A stretch of DNA of 64,000 nt, taken from contig QHUM01000056.1 of NCBI GenBank assembly GCA_003222135.1, positions 1-64,000 on the forward strand. Reading direction: 5' to 3'. The notes beneath the pieces are model-generated. The model saw only the letters and a list, made by a program, of their open reading frames with translations. It did not search any database and had not been told where the DNA came from. This document shows, piece by piece, positions 1 to 10,563 of the stretch (within the stretch, counting starts at the first letter, position 1; each line of letters starts with the position of its first letter). Both the position numbers and the translations under genes were made by a program. Origin of the DNA: Gemmatimonadota bacterium (GTDB lineage: Bacteria; Gemmatimonadota; Gemmatimonadetes; Gemmatimonadales; GWC2-71-9).

Positions 1-1338
1 GGCGGCGAGGACGGGAGTCCACGACTTGAGCGTCTCGAGCTCCGTCACTCCGCCCATCTTTGAGAACAGCCAGAACCCGCTGTCGTTCATCCACGACCCG
101 ACGAGCGACCCGCTGGCAATGGCGGTCGCGACATACACGGTGTGAAACGGAAGACCGTGGCCGCTCGCCGGCAGCATGGCCGAGAGCATCGCCGCGGCCG
201 TGATCATCGCGACCGTGCTCGAGCCTTGGGCGACTTTTATCAGGCTCGCGACCCCGAACCCAAGGAACAGAAAGATCAGGCCGGAGCCCGTCCCCGACGC
301 GGGTCCCCCACCGTGCCCGACGAACGCCCGCTCGATCACGGGCCCGATCCCTGTGGCCTGCAGCGCGACCCCGAACCCCCCGCTCGCCGCAATGATGAGG
401 ATCATCACCCCGGCGCTCATCAAGGACGTGTCGACCATCTCCGCGAGGTCGGCCCGGCTCACCCCGCGCTGCCGCGCGTACACCCGCATGGCTACGCCCG
501 CGGATACGAGCAGCGCCAGATTGGGGTTCCCGATGATCGCGGTGTAGGGCGCCAAAGCCGACCAGCCCGTGGGGTGCATGCCCGGCTGCGGCGTCATGGA
601 CACGACGATCGTGTGCGTCGAGATCAGCAGCACGGGCAACACGATCGGCAGCAGCGAGGGGATGAGCCCGGGCAGCGGGTGCAGGCCCGCCGGCCCTGCC
701 GCCGCTCCGCCGGAGTCCGTTCGAGGCACGACGGGCATGCGGTGGTCCACCCATCCCGCGAACAGCAGCCCGACGCCCGCCGCCGGCAGCGCCACGACCA
801 TGCCGACCAGAACCATGGTTCCCAAGTCCACGCCCAGCGTACCGGCGATCGCCAGCGGTCCGGGGGTGGGCGGGACCAGCGTGTGCGTCGCCGCCGCGCC
901 CGCCGCAATCGCCAGGAGGTACTTGAGATAGTTGCGGTTGGTGCGCCCGTGCATCGAGCGGGCCAGGGGGACCAGCAGATAGAAGACCGTGTCGAAGAAG
1001 ACAGGGATCGACAATACGTAGCCCGTGGCGCACAGGGCCGTGGCGCCTCGCTCGACACCCAGCAAGGCGAGGAACGCATTGACGATCCGGTCCGCCGCCC
1101 CGCTGTCCATCATCGCTTTCCCGGTAATCGCCGCCAGCGCGATGACGACCCCGACGGTGCCTGCCGTGCGGCCGAAGCCCTCCGCCACGCGAGCGATCTT
1201 CACCGCGGGCTCACCGGGAGCCAGCAGGCTGACCACGATCGCGGCGGTGATCAGCGCCAGGAACGCGTTCAGGCGCAGCACGACGATCCCCACGAGGATC
1301 GTGCTCATTCCCACCAACAAGATGAGCAACGGATGCAC
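1..1338 (-). CDS. GntP-family gluconate/organic acid permease (C-terminal end off window)
   Basis: This is an inner-membrane transporter of the GntP family, whose members import gluconate or related sugar acids with protons. The minus strand is open for all 446 codons up to the window edge. The product is almost entirely hydrophobic helices and carries family motifs such as VPPTPGPLAIAGTLGVDLG and, near the end, SGSLVGSWMNDSGFW. GntP proteins are about 440-450 residues, so only a few C-terminal residues should be missing. The chosen start is GTG at 1338, preceded by a GGGGAGG ribosome binding site six bases upstream. It is divergent from the methyltransferase at 1467. The substrate cannot be told from sequence. 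The large plus-strand frames across it are shadows. Confidence 0.85.
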   Translation of the reverse strand, partial: MHPLLILLVGMSTILVGIVVLRLNAFLALITAAIVVSLLAPGEPAVKIARVAEGFGRTAGTVGVVIALAAITGKAMMDSGAADRIVNAFLALLGVERGATALCATGYVLSIPVFFDTVFYLLVPLARSMHGRTNRNYLKYLLAIAAGAAATHTLVPPTPGPLAIAGTLGVDLGTMVLVGMVVALPAAGVGLLFAGWVDHRMPVVPRTDSGGAAAGPAGLHPLPGLIPSLLPIVLPVLLISTHTIVVSMTPQPGMHPTGWSALAPYTAIIGNPNLALLVSAGVAMRVYARQRGVSRADLAEMVDTSLMSAGVMILIIAASGGFGVALQATGIGPVIERAFVGHGGGPASGTGSGLIFLFLGFGVASLIKVAQGSSTVAMITAAAMLSAMLPASGHGLPFHTVYVATAIASGSLVGSWMNDSGFWLFSKMGGVTELETLKSWTPVLAA

Positions 1339-1466
1339 GGACGCCCTCCCCGGTTGCGACAGCGTGACAATGTACGGGCAGAACCCAAGTGGGGCACGTC
1401 GCCCGGCCTATGGATTTGGCACCGCCACAGGCGTTAGAATCGCCTGACTGCGGACAGGAATCCACA

Positions 1467-1937
1467 ATGGCGGATGATTCGGCGGATAGCGCGGGCGTGG
1501 CGGTGCCGCCGCCCCTCGTGTACGCCCTGGGGTTCGGGCTAGGGTACGCGCTCGATCGACTGGAGCCCGCTCCGGTAGGGATGGGCGGGGCCCGGACCCC
1601 GCTCGGCTGGCTCCTCGCCGGCGCGGGTGTCGCGCTCGCCGCGAGCGCCATCGTCCTGTTTCGCCGGGCCGGCACGAGCCCGGTTCCCATCCAGCCCACG
1701 ACGGCGCTCGTGGCGCAGGGGCCCTACCGCTTCACCCGCAACCCGATGTACGTCGGACTCGCGGCGCTCTACGCCGGCATCGCGTTGCTCGTCAACTCGC
1801 TGTGGCCGCTCGTGCTGTTACCCGTCGTGCTCGTCGTAATTCGGTGGTGGGTCATCGCGCGGGAGGAGGCGTACTTGGAGCGCAAGTTCGGTGACGCCTA
1901 TCGCGCATACACGAGGCGGGTACGGCGGTGGCTGTGA
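1467..1937 (+). CDS. Isoprenylcysteine/phospholipid methyltransferase-like membrane protein
   Basis: This 156-residue integral membrane protein belongs to the ICMT/PEMT-like methyltransferase superfamily, which methylates lipids or prenylated substrates with S-adenosylmethionine. Hydrophobic segments are followed by the family signature: RNPMYVG, then a C-terminal REEAYLERKFG and the DAYRAYTRRVRRW tail. ATG at 1467 is preferred over an upstream in-frame start because AGGA lies at 1456-1459. Its stop overlaps the start of the recombinase gene, so the two are probably co-transcribed. The substrate is unknown; bacterial members of this family are mostly uncharacterised. Confidence 0.8.
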   Translation: MADDSADSAGVAVPPPLVYALGFGLGYALDRLEPAPVGMGGARTPLGWLLAGAGVALAASAIVLFRRAGTSPVPIQPTTALVAQGPYRFTRNPMYVGLAALYAGIALLVNSLWPLVLLPVVLVVIRWWVIAREEAYLERKFGDAYRAYTRRVRRWL

Positions 1938-2842
1938 CCGTGGACGATCGCGATCGCGCCTTTCACGTGGAGCAGTTCCGCGATTACCTCGCCCTCGAGG
2001 CCGGCAACAGCGCGAATACCGTGGGTAATTACCTGCGCGACGTCGGGCGGCTCATCGCCCACGCGACGACCCAGGGCGCCGGCCGCCCCGATGCCATCAC
2101 CGCCGTGCAGCTGCGCGAGTTCGTCTACGATCTCAAAGACCTGGGCCTCGCCCCGGCGACGATCCGTCGTCAGATCTCGGCGATCCGCACGTACTACCGC
2201 TTCCTGGTCGGCGAAGGACACGCGACGCGAGACCCGAGCGAGCGCCTCGAATCGCCCAAGCAGTGGCGCACCCTGCCCACGGTGCTGACGGTCGCCGAGG
2301 TGGGCAGACTGCTCGCGGCCCCGAACACCGACGAGCCGCTCGCGATGCGAGACCGGGCGCTGCTCGAGTTCGCCTACGCGACCGGGGCGCGTGTGTCGGA
2401 GGTGGTGGGGCTGAAGCCTCAGGACCTGTTGTACGAGGACGGGGTGGTGCGGATTTTCGGCAAAGGGGCGAAGGAGCGCATCGTTCCGGTGGGGCGTCGC
2501 GCCCTGGGCGCGGTGGCGCTGTACGCCCGTGAAATCCGGCCCCGCTTCGACAAGGGGAAGGGACGGGGCATCCTGTTCCTCAATGCGCGCGGTACACCGC
2601 TGTCGCGCGTCGGCGCGTGGACGATCATCAAGCGCGCCGCGAAGGTGGCGGGGCTCACCAAGCGGGTCACCCCCCACACGCTGCGCCACAGCTTCGCCAC
2701 GCACCTGCTCGAGGGCGGAGCGGACCTGCGGGCGGTCCAGGAGATGCTGGGGCATGCCGACTTGGCGACCACACAGCTCTACACCCACGTGGACCGTGAC
2801 TACCTGCGCAGCGTGCATCGGCAGTATCATCCCCGGGCCTGA
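1928..2842 (+). CDS. xerD: Tyrosine recombinase XerD/XerC
   Basis: This site-specific tyrosine recombinase probably resolves chromosome dimers at dif. In the 304-residue product, residues 10-95 form the SAM-like core-binding domain and the rest the catalytic domain. The catalytic set is visible: R155 in TGARVSE, K179, H250 and R253 in HTLRHSFATH, H276 in LGHADL, and the nucleophile Y285 in TQLYTHV. The C-terminal HRQYHPRA resembles XerD more than XerC. GTG at 1928 and GTG at 1934 are both possible starts; both overlap the preceding stop. No mobile-element features surround it, so a housekeeping role is more likely than a phage integrase. Confidence 0.9.
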   Translation: MAVTVDDRDRAFHVEQFRDYLALEAGNSANTVGNYLRDVGRLIAHATTQGAGRPDAITAVQLREFVYDLKDLGLAPATIRRQISAIRTYYRFLVGEGHATRDPSERLESPKQWRTLPTVLTVAEVGRLLAAPNTDEPLAMRDRALLEFAYATGARVSEVVGLKPQDLLYEDGVVRIFGKGAKERIVPVGRRALGAVALYAREIRPRFDKGKGRGILFLNARGTPLSRVGAWTIIKRAAKVAGLTKRVTPHTLRHSFATHLLEGGADLRAVQEMLGHADLATTQLYTHVDRDYLRSVHRQYHPRA

Positions 2843-2861
2843 GCGGGGAGGGGGGCGCACC

Positions 2862-3134
2862 ATGTCGCGAGCCTTTACCAAAGAAGATGCGGGCAACGAG
2901 GCGCCCCGTCGCAACTATGGGCTGCCATCGAAGGGCGATCCGGAGTTCGATCGCGCCGCGGCGGACGCGCTGCTCGAGGCCGCCCGCGCCGGCGAGACGG
3001 CGAGTGCCGAGCAAGCCACCGGCTACTATTGGGGCGAGCCCCGGCTGCGCGAGCACGTCCAGCGGATTCTCGATCGCGCCCGCGCCTCGGGCGACGAGCG
3101 GCTGCAGCAGCTCGCCGAGCGCTTCCTGCGCTGA
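2862..3134 (+). CDS. Small hypothetical protein, GreA/B-neighbour-like N-terminus
   Basis: This is a 90-residue charged protein. It starts with MSRAFTKED, a beginning shared by some GreB/Rnk-like elongation-factor relatives, but the GreA/B C-terminal domain is absent. The second half is alpha-helical and rich in Arg, Glu and Ala. The start is ATG 2862 behind a strong GGGGAGGGGGG ribosome binding site; a longer frame from 2529 runs inside xerD and is rejected. It sits between xerD and the amidotransferase gene and is probably in the same transcript. I do not recognise a function. Confidence 0.7.
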   Translation: MSRAFTKEDAGNEAPRRNYGLPSKGDPEFDRAAADALLEAARAGETASAEQATGYYWGEPRLREHVQRILDRARASGDERLQQLAERFLR

Positions 3135-3148
3135 TCGGCCGATCGCCC

Positions 3149-3739
3149 GTGCTCTTCATTCTCGATAACTACGACTCGTTCACCTACAACCTCGTCCAGC
3201 TGTTCGGCGAGCTAGGCCAGGAGCCCGTCGTGTACCGCAACGACGCGCTCACGGTCGCGCAGGTCCTGGCGCTGAAGCCGCGCGCGGCGGTGCTCTCCCC
3301 CGGTCCGTGCACGCCGCGCGACGCGGGGATCCTGGTGCCCCTGGTGCGGGCTCTGGCGGGGAAAATCCCGATCCTGGGCGTCTGCCTCGGCCACCAGGCG
3401 ATCGGGGAGGCGTTCGGCGGCCGCGTGGTGCGCGCCGACCGCCTGATGCACGGCAAGACGTGCCCGGTGATCCACGAGAAGGACGAGCTGTTCGAAGGCA
3501 TCCCCAGCCCCGTCACCGGCATGCGCTACCACTCGCTCGTCGTCGAACCGGCGTCCCTCCCCAAAGATCTCGTCATCACCGCCTGGAGCGGCGACCGCCC
3601 CAAGGACGCCGAGATCATGGCCATGAAGCACCGGAACCATCCGATTTACGGCGTACAATTCCATCCCGAGTCCATCGGGACCGAGCACGGTAAGCGATTG
3701 CTGGAGAATTTCTTAGGCGTGGCACGCGCCATGCCCTAG
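3149..3739 (+). CDS. pabA: Glutamine amidotransferase, PabA/TrpG type
   Basis: This class I glutamine amidotransferase supplies ammonia to anthranilate or aminodeoxychorismate synthase. The 196-residue product begins FILDNYDSFTYNL and has the triad C79 (GVCLGHQ), H172 and E174 (QFHPES). The start is GTG 3149, directly before the conserved N-terminus. No TrpE or PabB partner lies in the window, so tryptophan versus folate use cannot be decided; the symbol is tentative. The product overlaps neither neighbour. Confidence 0.88.
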   Translation: MLFILDNYDSFTYNLVQLFGELGQEPVVYRNDALTVAQVLALKPRAAVLSPGPCTPRDAGILVPLVRALAGKIPILGVCLGHQAIGEAFGGRVVRADRLMHGKTCPVIHEKDELFEGIPSPVTGMRYHSLVVEPASLPKDLVITAWSGDRPKDAEIMAMKHRNHPIYGVQFHPESIGTEHGKRLLENFLGVARAMP

Positions 3740-3765
3740 ACGCCGCGGCACGTATCTTGTATGTT
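3737..3765 (+). promoter_or_regulatory. Possible sigma-70-like promoter for kdsB
   Basis: TAGACG (3737-3742) and TATGTT (3760-3765) are separated by 17 bases. The -10-like box ends five bases before the GTG start of kdsB, and kdsB has no Shine-Dalgarno sequence. If used, the transcript would be leaderless or nearly so. The match is imperfect and was read by eye. Confidence 0.3.
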
Positions 3766-3770
3766 CCTCC

Positions 3771-6193
<2,423 letters not shown>

Positions 6194-6196
6194 GCG

Positions 6197-7009
6197 ATGG
6201 GCCAGCACTTCGGAGCCACCCCGTTCCTGATCGCGGGGCCCTGCGTGGTCGAATCGGACGACTTGAACCTGCGCATCGGTGAAGCCCTCGCCGAGCTCGG
6301 CGCCAAGCTCGGGGTGCACGTCATCTACAAGGCCTCCTACGACAAGGCGAACCGCTCGCGCCTGCAAGGCGCACGCGGTCCCGGCTTGGAGCGCGGGCTC
6401 GCGGCGCTCGCCGCGGTCCGCTCCGAGACCGGCCTCCCCATCCTGACCGATGTCCACGAGGCGGACCAAGTGCCCGCGGCGGCCCAAGTGGCCGACGTGC
6501 TCCAGATCCCGGCGTTCCTGTGCCGCCAGACCGATCTGCTCGTCGCGGCGGGGCGCGCCGGGCGCGCCGTGAACGTGAAGAAAGGGCAGTGGCTGTCACC
6601 CGACGGGATGCAGGGCGCCGTCGAAAAGGTGCGCGCCGGTGGGGCACCCGAGCTGGCGGTCACCGAGCGCGGCACGTTCTTCGGCTACGGCGACCTGGTG
6701 GTCGACATGCGAAACTTCGCCCGTTTGCGGGCCGCGTGCGGCGTCCCCGTGGTGTTCGACGCCACCCATTCGGTGCAACAGCCCGGTCGGGGCGAAGCCG
6801 GCGCGAGCGGCGGCCTGCGTGAGTTCATCCCGCCGCTCCTGTATGCCGCCGCCGCCGCAGGCGCCGACGGGTTCTTCCTCGAGACGCACCCCGACCCCGA
6901 CCGGGCCCCCTCGGACGGCTTGAACATGCTGCCGCTCGATCAGTTGCCGGCGGTCGTGAGCGTGGCGCTCGAGGTGTGGCAGCGGGCGCGGGAGGCGGTC
7001 CGTGCTTAG
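6197..7009 (+). CDS. kdsA: 3-deoxy-8-phosphooctulonate synthase
   Basis: This enzyme condenses phosphoenolpyruvate with arabinose 5-phosphate to KDO 8-phosphate. The 270-residue TIM-barrel protein has the family motifs LIAGPCVVES near residue 15, KASYDKANRSR, and FDATHSVQQPG. Length is typical. ATG 6197 lies four bases after the pyrG stop. It is followed after 60 bases by kdsC, which removes the phosphate from its product. Confidence 0.96.
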   Translation: MGQHFGATPFLIAGPCVVESDDLNLRIGEALAELGAKLGVHVIYKASYDKANRSRLQGARGPGLERGLAALAAVRSETGLPILTDVHEADQVPAAAQVADVLQIPAFLCRQTDLLVAAGRAGRAVNVKKGQWLSPDGMQGAVEKVRAGGAPELAVTERGTFFGYGDLVVDMRNFARLRAACGVPVVFDATHSVQQPGRGEAGASGGLREFIPPLLYAAAAAGADGFFLETHPDPDRAPSDGLNMLPLDQLPAVVSVALEVWQRAREAVRA

Positions 7010-7069
7010 CGGGCCGACGCTCGCGGGGCGCAGGGACTCCGGCGTCCACCGTTCTGGGGTCGGGCGCCG

Positions 7070-7642
7070 ATGATCGACGCCTCGCTCGCCCGCGGCCTCA
7101 AGCTCGTCGGCTTCGACGTCGACGGCGTGCTCACCGACAACGGCGTGTACCTGGGGATGGTCGGCGACCACCCCGTCGAGTTCAAGCGCTTCCACATCCA
7201 GGACGGGCTGGGCATCCGGCTGCTCAAGACCGCCGGCCTCGTCGTCGTGTGGGTCAGTGGCCGGGAATCCGCGGCGACCGCGCTGCGGGCGCGTGAGCTC
7301 GCCGTCGACGAGCTGATCCAGGACCCGAGCGCGCGCAAGCTTCCCGTGTTCGAAGCCCTGCGCGAGCGACGCGGGCTGACGTGGGAAGAGTGCGCCTTCG
7401 TGGGAGACGACCTCGCCGACCTCCCGCTCCTGGCGCGCGTGGGGCTTCCCATCGCGGTCGCGAACGCGGTCGCCGAGGTGAAAGCGGCGGCGCGTGCGGT
7501 GACCACCGTGCCGGGCGGGCAGGGCGCGGTGCGCGAGGTGGCGGAGCTGATCCTCCAGGCGCGGGGTGAGTGGCACGACCTGCTGTCCCAGTATTTCGTG
7601 GAGCGTGGCGATGTCGCGTACCGAGCCGACCGATCTCGTTGA
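7070..7642 (+). CDS. kdsC: KDO-8-phosphate phosphatase (HAD family)
   Basis: This enzyme dephosphorylates KDO 8-phosphate to KDO. The 190-residue HAD-type C0 phosphatase has motif I FDVDGVLTDN with the nucleophile Asp, motif II VWVSGRES, and the metal-binding GDDLADLPLL, without a cap domain, as in KdsC. ATG 7070 is the first plausible start. The 3' end overlaps kdsD by 32 bases in another frame, so the two are translationally close. Confidence 0.93.
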   Translation: MIDASLARGLKLVGFDVDGVLTDNGVYLGMVGDHPVEFKRFHIQDGLGIRLLKTAGLVVVWVSGRESAATALRARELAVDELIQDPSARKLPVFEALRERRGLTWEECAFVGDDLADLPLLARVGLPIAVANAVAEVKAAARAVTTVPGGQGAVREVAELILQARGEWHDLLSQYFVERGDVAYRADRSR

Positions 7643-8585
7643 GCGCGGGCGCCGGGTCCTGGCCCTCGAAGCGGCGGCGATCCGCGGGGTCGCCGAGCGG
7701 CTGGGACCGCCGTTTGCGACGGCCGTGCGGCTGCTCGCGGACGCGCGCGGTCGCCTCATCGTGTCGGGCGTCGGCAAGTCCGGGCTGATTGCGCGCAAGA
7801 TCGCCGCGACCCTCACCTCCACCGGCACACCGGCCTCGTTCCTCCACCCCGTGGACTCGCTGCACGGCGACCTAGGCATCGTGGACCGCAACGACGCGGC
7901 CATCCTCCTCTCGAAGAGCGGTGTCTCAGACGAGCTGTTCGGCCTGGTCGGCCAGCTCAAGCGGCTGGGGGTGCCGATCATCGCGATCACGGGGGATTGC
8001 GACTCGATCCTCGCGCGCCAGGCGGAAGTCGTGCTCGACGCCAGCGTGCCAGAAGAAGCCTGTCCCGAGACCCTCGCGCCGACCGCCAGCACGACGGTGG
8101 CGCTCGCCCTGGGCGATGCGCTCGCCGTCGCCCTGCTCGAGGTGAAAGGCTTCCGGCGCGAGCAGTTCGCGGCCCTGCACCCGGGCGGCGCGTTGGGGCG
8201 CAATCTGCTGCTGCGGGTCGCGGACGTGATGCTCACCACCGACGTGCCCACGCTCCTCCCCGACCGCCCGATGCGCGAGTGCGTCGTCCTGCTCGCGGAA
8301 AAGCGGGGCACGGTGGCGATCGTCGACGCTGCCGGCGGTCTCGTCGGCGTCGTGACCGCCGGGGATCTCACCCGCCTGATGGAGCGGACCGATCGTTTCC
8401 TCGATCTCCCCGTCGGCTCGGTGATGACCCAGACGCCCAAGGCGACCACCCCCGACGAGCTGGCGGGCGCCGCGGTGCAAGTGATGGAGAAGCACGGCAT
8501 CATGGCGCTGCCCGTGCTGGACGGCGGCCGCAAGCTCGTGGGGATGGTCCATCTGCATGACCTTATGAAAGCTGGAGCGGCGTGA
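7611..8585 (+). CDS. kdsD: Arabinose-5-phosphate isomerase (SIS plus two CBS domains)
   Basis: This enzyme converts ribulose 5-phosphate to arabinose 5-phosphate, the first committed KDO precursor. The 324-residue product has an N-terminal SIS domain (IVSGVGKSGLIARKIAATL, then LLSKSGVSDEL) and two CBS domains after about residue 205 (VADVMLT..., VGSVMTQTPKA...). This is the standard KdsD/KpsF architecture. ATG 7611 is chosen because the family motifs start soon after it. An earlier in-frame ATG at 7566 lies deep inside kdsC. The stop overlaps the lptC start. Confidence 0.93.
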   Translation: MSRTEPTDLVERGRRVLALEAAAIRGVAERLGPPFATAVRLLADARGRLIVSGVGKSGLIARKIAATLTSTGTPASFLHPVDSLHGDLGIVDRNDAAILLSKSGVSDELFGLVGQLKRLGVPIIAITGDCDSILARQAEVVLDASVPEEACPETLAPTASTTVALALGDALAVALLEVKGFRREQFAALHPGGALGRNLLLRVADVMLTTDVPTLLPDRPMRECVVLLAEKRGTVAIVDAAGGLVGVVTAGDLTRLMERTDRFLDLPVGSVMTQTPKATTPDELAGAAVQVMEKHGIMALPVLDGGRKLVGMVHLHDLMKAGAA

Positions 8586-9208
8586 ACAACGACAATAAGA
8601 CGTCGCGCAACAACGTCACGCAGAGACGTCAAGCGACACCGTTACGTCGTCGCTCGACGATTTCGTGCTACGCGTTCTCGTGCTACGTCGCCTTGTGCGG
8701 GATGGCGGCGGTCGCGGCGTGTGACTCCGGCATTAGGCCCACAGCGACCATCACGGCCGCCGACACCGCCGACCAGGTGCTCGTCACCATGTCGCACTAC
8801 GTGACCACCGCGGGGATCCAGCGAGCCCACGTACGCGCCGACACGGCGTATTTCTATTCGCCGATGCAGACCGCCGAGCTGCGCGCCGTGCACATCACGT
8901 TCTACGACCCCCGTGGCGCAGAGACCTCGACGCTGACCGCGCGCGAGGGCACGTATCACTGGCGTCCTGGCGATATGGAAGCCCGCGGCAACGTGGTCGT
9001 GGTGCGCACCGACGGGGCGACCCTGCGCACCGAAGTATTGCGCTACAGCCAGGCGAAGAATCAGGTGAGCTCCGACAAGCCCTTCGTGTTCGACGAGCCG
9101 AATCGCCACATCGAGGGCGAGGGTTTCACGTCGGATCCCGACTTCAAGGTCGTGACGGCCACCCGCATCAAGGGCACGGGCGGTCAGTTTACGCTCCCGA
9201 ACCAATGA
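8582..9208 (+). CDS. lptC: LptC-like LPS export protein with repeat-derived N-terminus
   Basis: This periplasmic component of the Lpt bridge is predicted to pass LPS from LptBFG to LptA. The 208-residue product has the LptC/OstA beta-jellyroll pattern after residue 45 (ADQVLVTMSHYVTTAGIQRA..., GDMEARGNVVVV, NRHIEGEGFTSDP). A lipobox-like AVAAC at about residue 47 suggests a lipoprotein. The N-terminal 40 residues before it are odd: they are encoded by a 13-base-period repeat. The start is GTG 8582, overlapping the kdsD stop. A later ATG at 8702 would remove the signal peptide and is rejected. Position between kdsD and lptA supports the call. Confidence 0.8.
   Translation: MNNDNKTSRNNVTQRRQATPLRRRSTISCYAFSCYVALCGMAAVAACDSGIRPTATITAADTADQVLVTMSHYVTTAGIQRAHVRADTAYFYSPMQTAELRAVHITFYDPRGAETSTLTAREGTYHWRPGDMEARGNVVVVRTDGATLRTEVLRYSQAKNQVSSDKPFVFDEPNRHIEGEGFTSDPDFKVVTATRIKGTGGQFTLPNQ
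8598..8690 (+). repeat. 13-base-period repeat element, copy A (inside lptC 5' end)
   Basis: ACGTC recurs at 8600, 8613 and 8626 (exact 13-base spacing) and again at 8644 and 8685. It sits in units close to RACGTCMMGCAA and leads into GACGTCAAGCG followed by ACACCGTTACG. CGTGCTACG then occurs twice (8664 and 8679). A matching element lies on the minus strand at 22843-22931. Here the element codes for the LptC N-terminus. Confidence 0.7.
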
Positions 9209-10563
9209 TCGTTCCGCTATTGGTCTTGGCACTGGTCCAGCGGCCCCCCTCCCCGCAGACGGGGGACACGGCCGAGGGCCGGCCCTGCGTCGTGGTCATC
9301 GACTCGGTGGGAGGGCGAACGCAGCAGGTCGAGGTGCGCAAGGGCGAGACCAACATCTTCGCCGGCGGCGGCGTGCTGGCCCATTGCCGCGGCACGGCGA
9401 GCACCCTCTCGGCCGACAGCGTGGCCTGGTTCGCCGGCATCGGCCGCTTCGACATGATCGGGCAGCGACACCTCGTACACATCCGGGACAGCGCGCTCAC
9501 GCTGGACGCCACCACCGCCGCCTACTTCCTGCACCAGGAGCGCCTCGAGGCGCACCGCAACGTCGTGGCGGTGAACCGCGCGACCGGATCGGTGTTGCGC
9601 GGGCCCAACCTCACCTACTACCGCGTCGTGAAGGGCATCCGCGATACGATGGAGATGTACGCCTCCGGGCGCCCCACGATCGACTACCGCGCGAGCGCCC
9701 CCCCCGACTCGGCCGAGCCATACGTCATCGTGGCGGACCGGGTGCGCTTCAAGGGCAATGACCGCATGTGGGGCGGGGGCAAAGTGACGATCGATCGAAG
9801 CGATGTCGCCGCGCGCGGCGACTCGATGCAGCTCGATCAGGCCGCCGGGCTCGGCGTGCTCATCGGGAAGCCGCACGTCCAGGGCAAGGGCGCGCACCCC
9901 TACACCCTGGTCGGCACGCGCATCGAGCTGGGTCTCGAGAGCCGCGAGATCCGCTCCGTGAAGGCCCTGGGGCAGGGCGTCGCCACGGGCACCGACTGGC
10001 GCCTCACGGCCGACACGATTCACCTCACGCTCGAGCGCCGCAAGCTGCAGCACGCCTTCGCTTGGGGCCGCGGCGACTCGACCAGTCGCGCGAAGGCAGT
10101 CTCCGCTCTCAACACGATCGACGCCGATTCGCTGGCGCTCGACACACCCGACGAGGTGCTGACCGAGGCCCGGGCGTTCCGGCACGCCTTCTCGACCTCC
10201 AAGAAGGACTCGTCCAAGACGGCGGACGTGGACTGGATCGCCGGCGACTCGCTCACGGCCCGGTGGAATCAGGCGGCGGATTCGAGCGGTGCGACCAAGA
10301 GCCAGCTGCGTCAGATCGTTGCCCGCGGAGCGGCGCGCTCGCTCAGCCACATCGCGAGCGCAAAGGATTCCGTCGCGAAAGATTCCGCAGGGAAGGGCCC
10401 CGCCATCGACTACTCGCGCGGCCAGGTGATCGACATCGCCCTCAAGGCGGACAAGGTCGACCGCATCGTCGTGACGGGCCGCGCCGACGGCGTACACCTC
10501 GAGCCTGCGCCACCCAAGCCCGCTCCCGCTGACTCCACGGCGAAGCAGCCAGCGAAGCCATGA
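9205..10563 (+). CDS. lptA: LptA/OstA-like periplasmic protein, long form
   Basis: This protein is predicted to be the periplasmic LPS-bridge component or a related OstA-fold protein. At 452 residues it is more than twice the length of E. coli LptA. Repeated beta-strand segments of OstA type run through it ([51 protein letters not shown]). The C-terminal third is Lys/Ser/Asp-rich and ends in a Pro/Ala/Lys tail. The short hydrophobic start [12 protein letters not shown] may act as a signal sequence. ATGA overlap with lptC and with lptB ties it to the operon. The symbol reflects position and fold; LptA identity is an inference. Confidence 0.72.
   Translation: MIVPLLVLALVQRPPSPQTGDTAEGRPCVVVIDSVGGRTQQVEVRKGETNIFAGGGVLAHCRGTASTLSADSVAWFAGIGRFDMIGQRHLVHIRDSALTLDATTAAYFLHQERLEAHRNVVAVNRATGSVLRGPNLTYYRVVKGIRDTMEMYASGRPTIDYRASAPPDSAEPYVIVADRVRFKGNDRMWGGGKVTIDRSDVAARGDSMQLDQAAGLGVLIGKPHVQGKGAHPYTLVGTRIELGLESREIRSVKALGQGVATGTDWRLTADTIHLTLERRKLQHAFAWGRGDSTSRAKAVSALNTIDADSLALDTPDEVLTEARAFRHAFSTSKKDSSKTADVDWIAGDSLTARWNQAADSSGATKSQLRQIVARGAARSLSHIASAKDSVAKDSAGKGPAIDYSRGQVIDIALKADKVDRIVVTGRADGVHLEPAPPKPAPADSTAKQPAKP

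Noticed and set aside
142..1437. Long plus-strand frame of 431 codons
   Set aside because: It is antisense to the GntP permease, whose minus-strand translation has clear family motifs and a ribosome binding site; this frame is Arg/His-rich noise.
1410..1440. Sigma-54 promoter (TGGCAC) before the membrane methyltransferase
   Set aside because: TGGCAC is present but no GC-type -12 box lies at the required spacing.
1928..2842. Integrase of a mobile element
   Set aside because: The protein is XerD-like with housekeeping neighbours; no attachment repeats, phage or conjugation genes are visible.
6596..8632. 678-codon minus-strand frame
   Set aside because: Antisense to kdsA, kdsC and kdsD, with composition typical of shadow frames in high-GC DNA.
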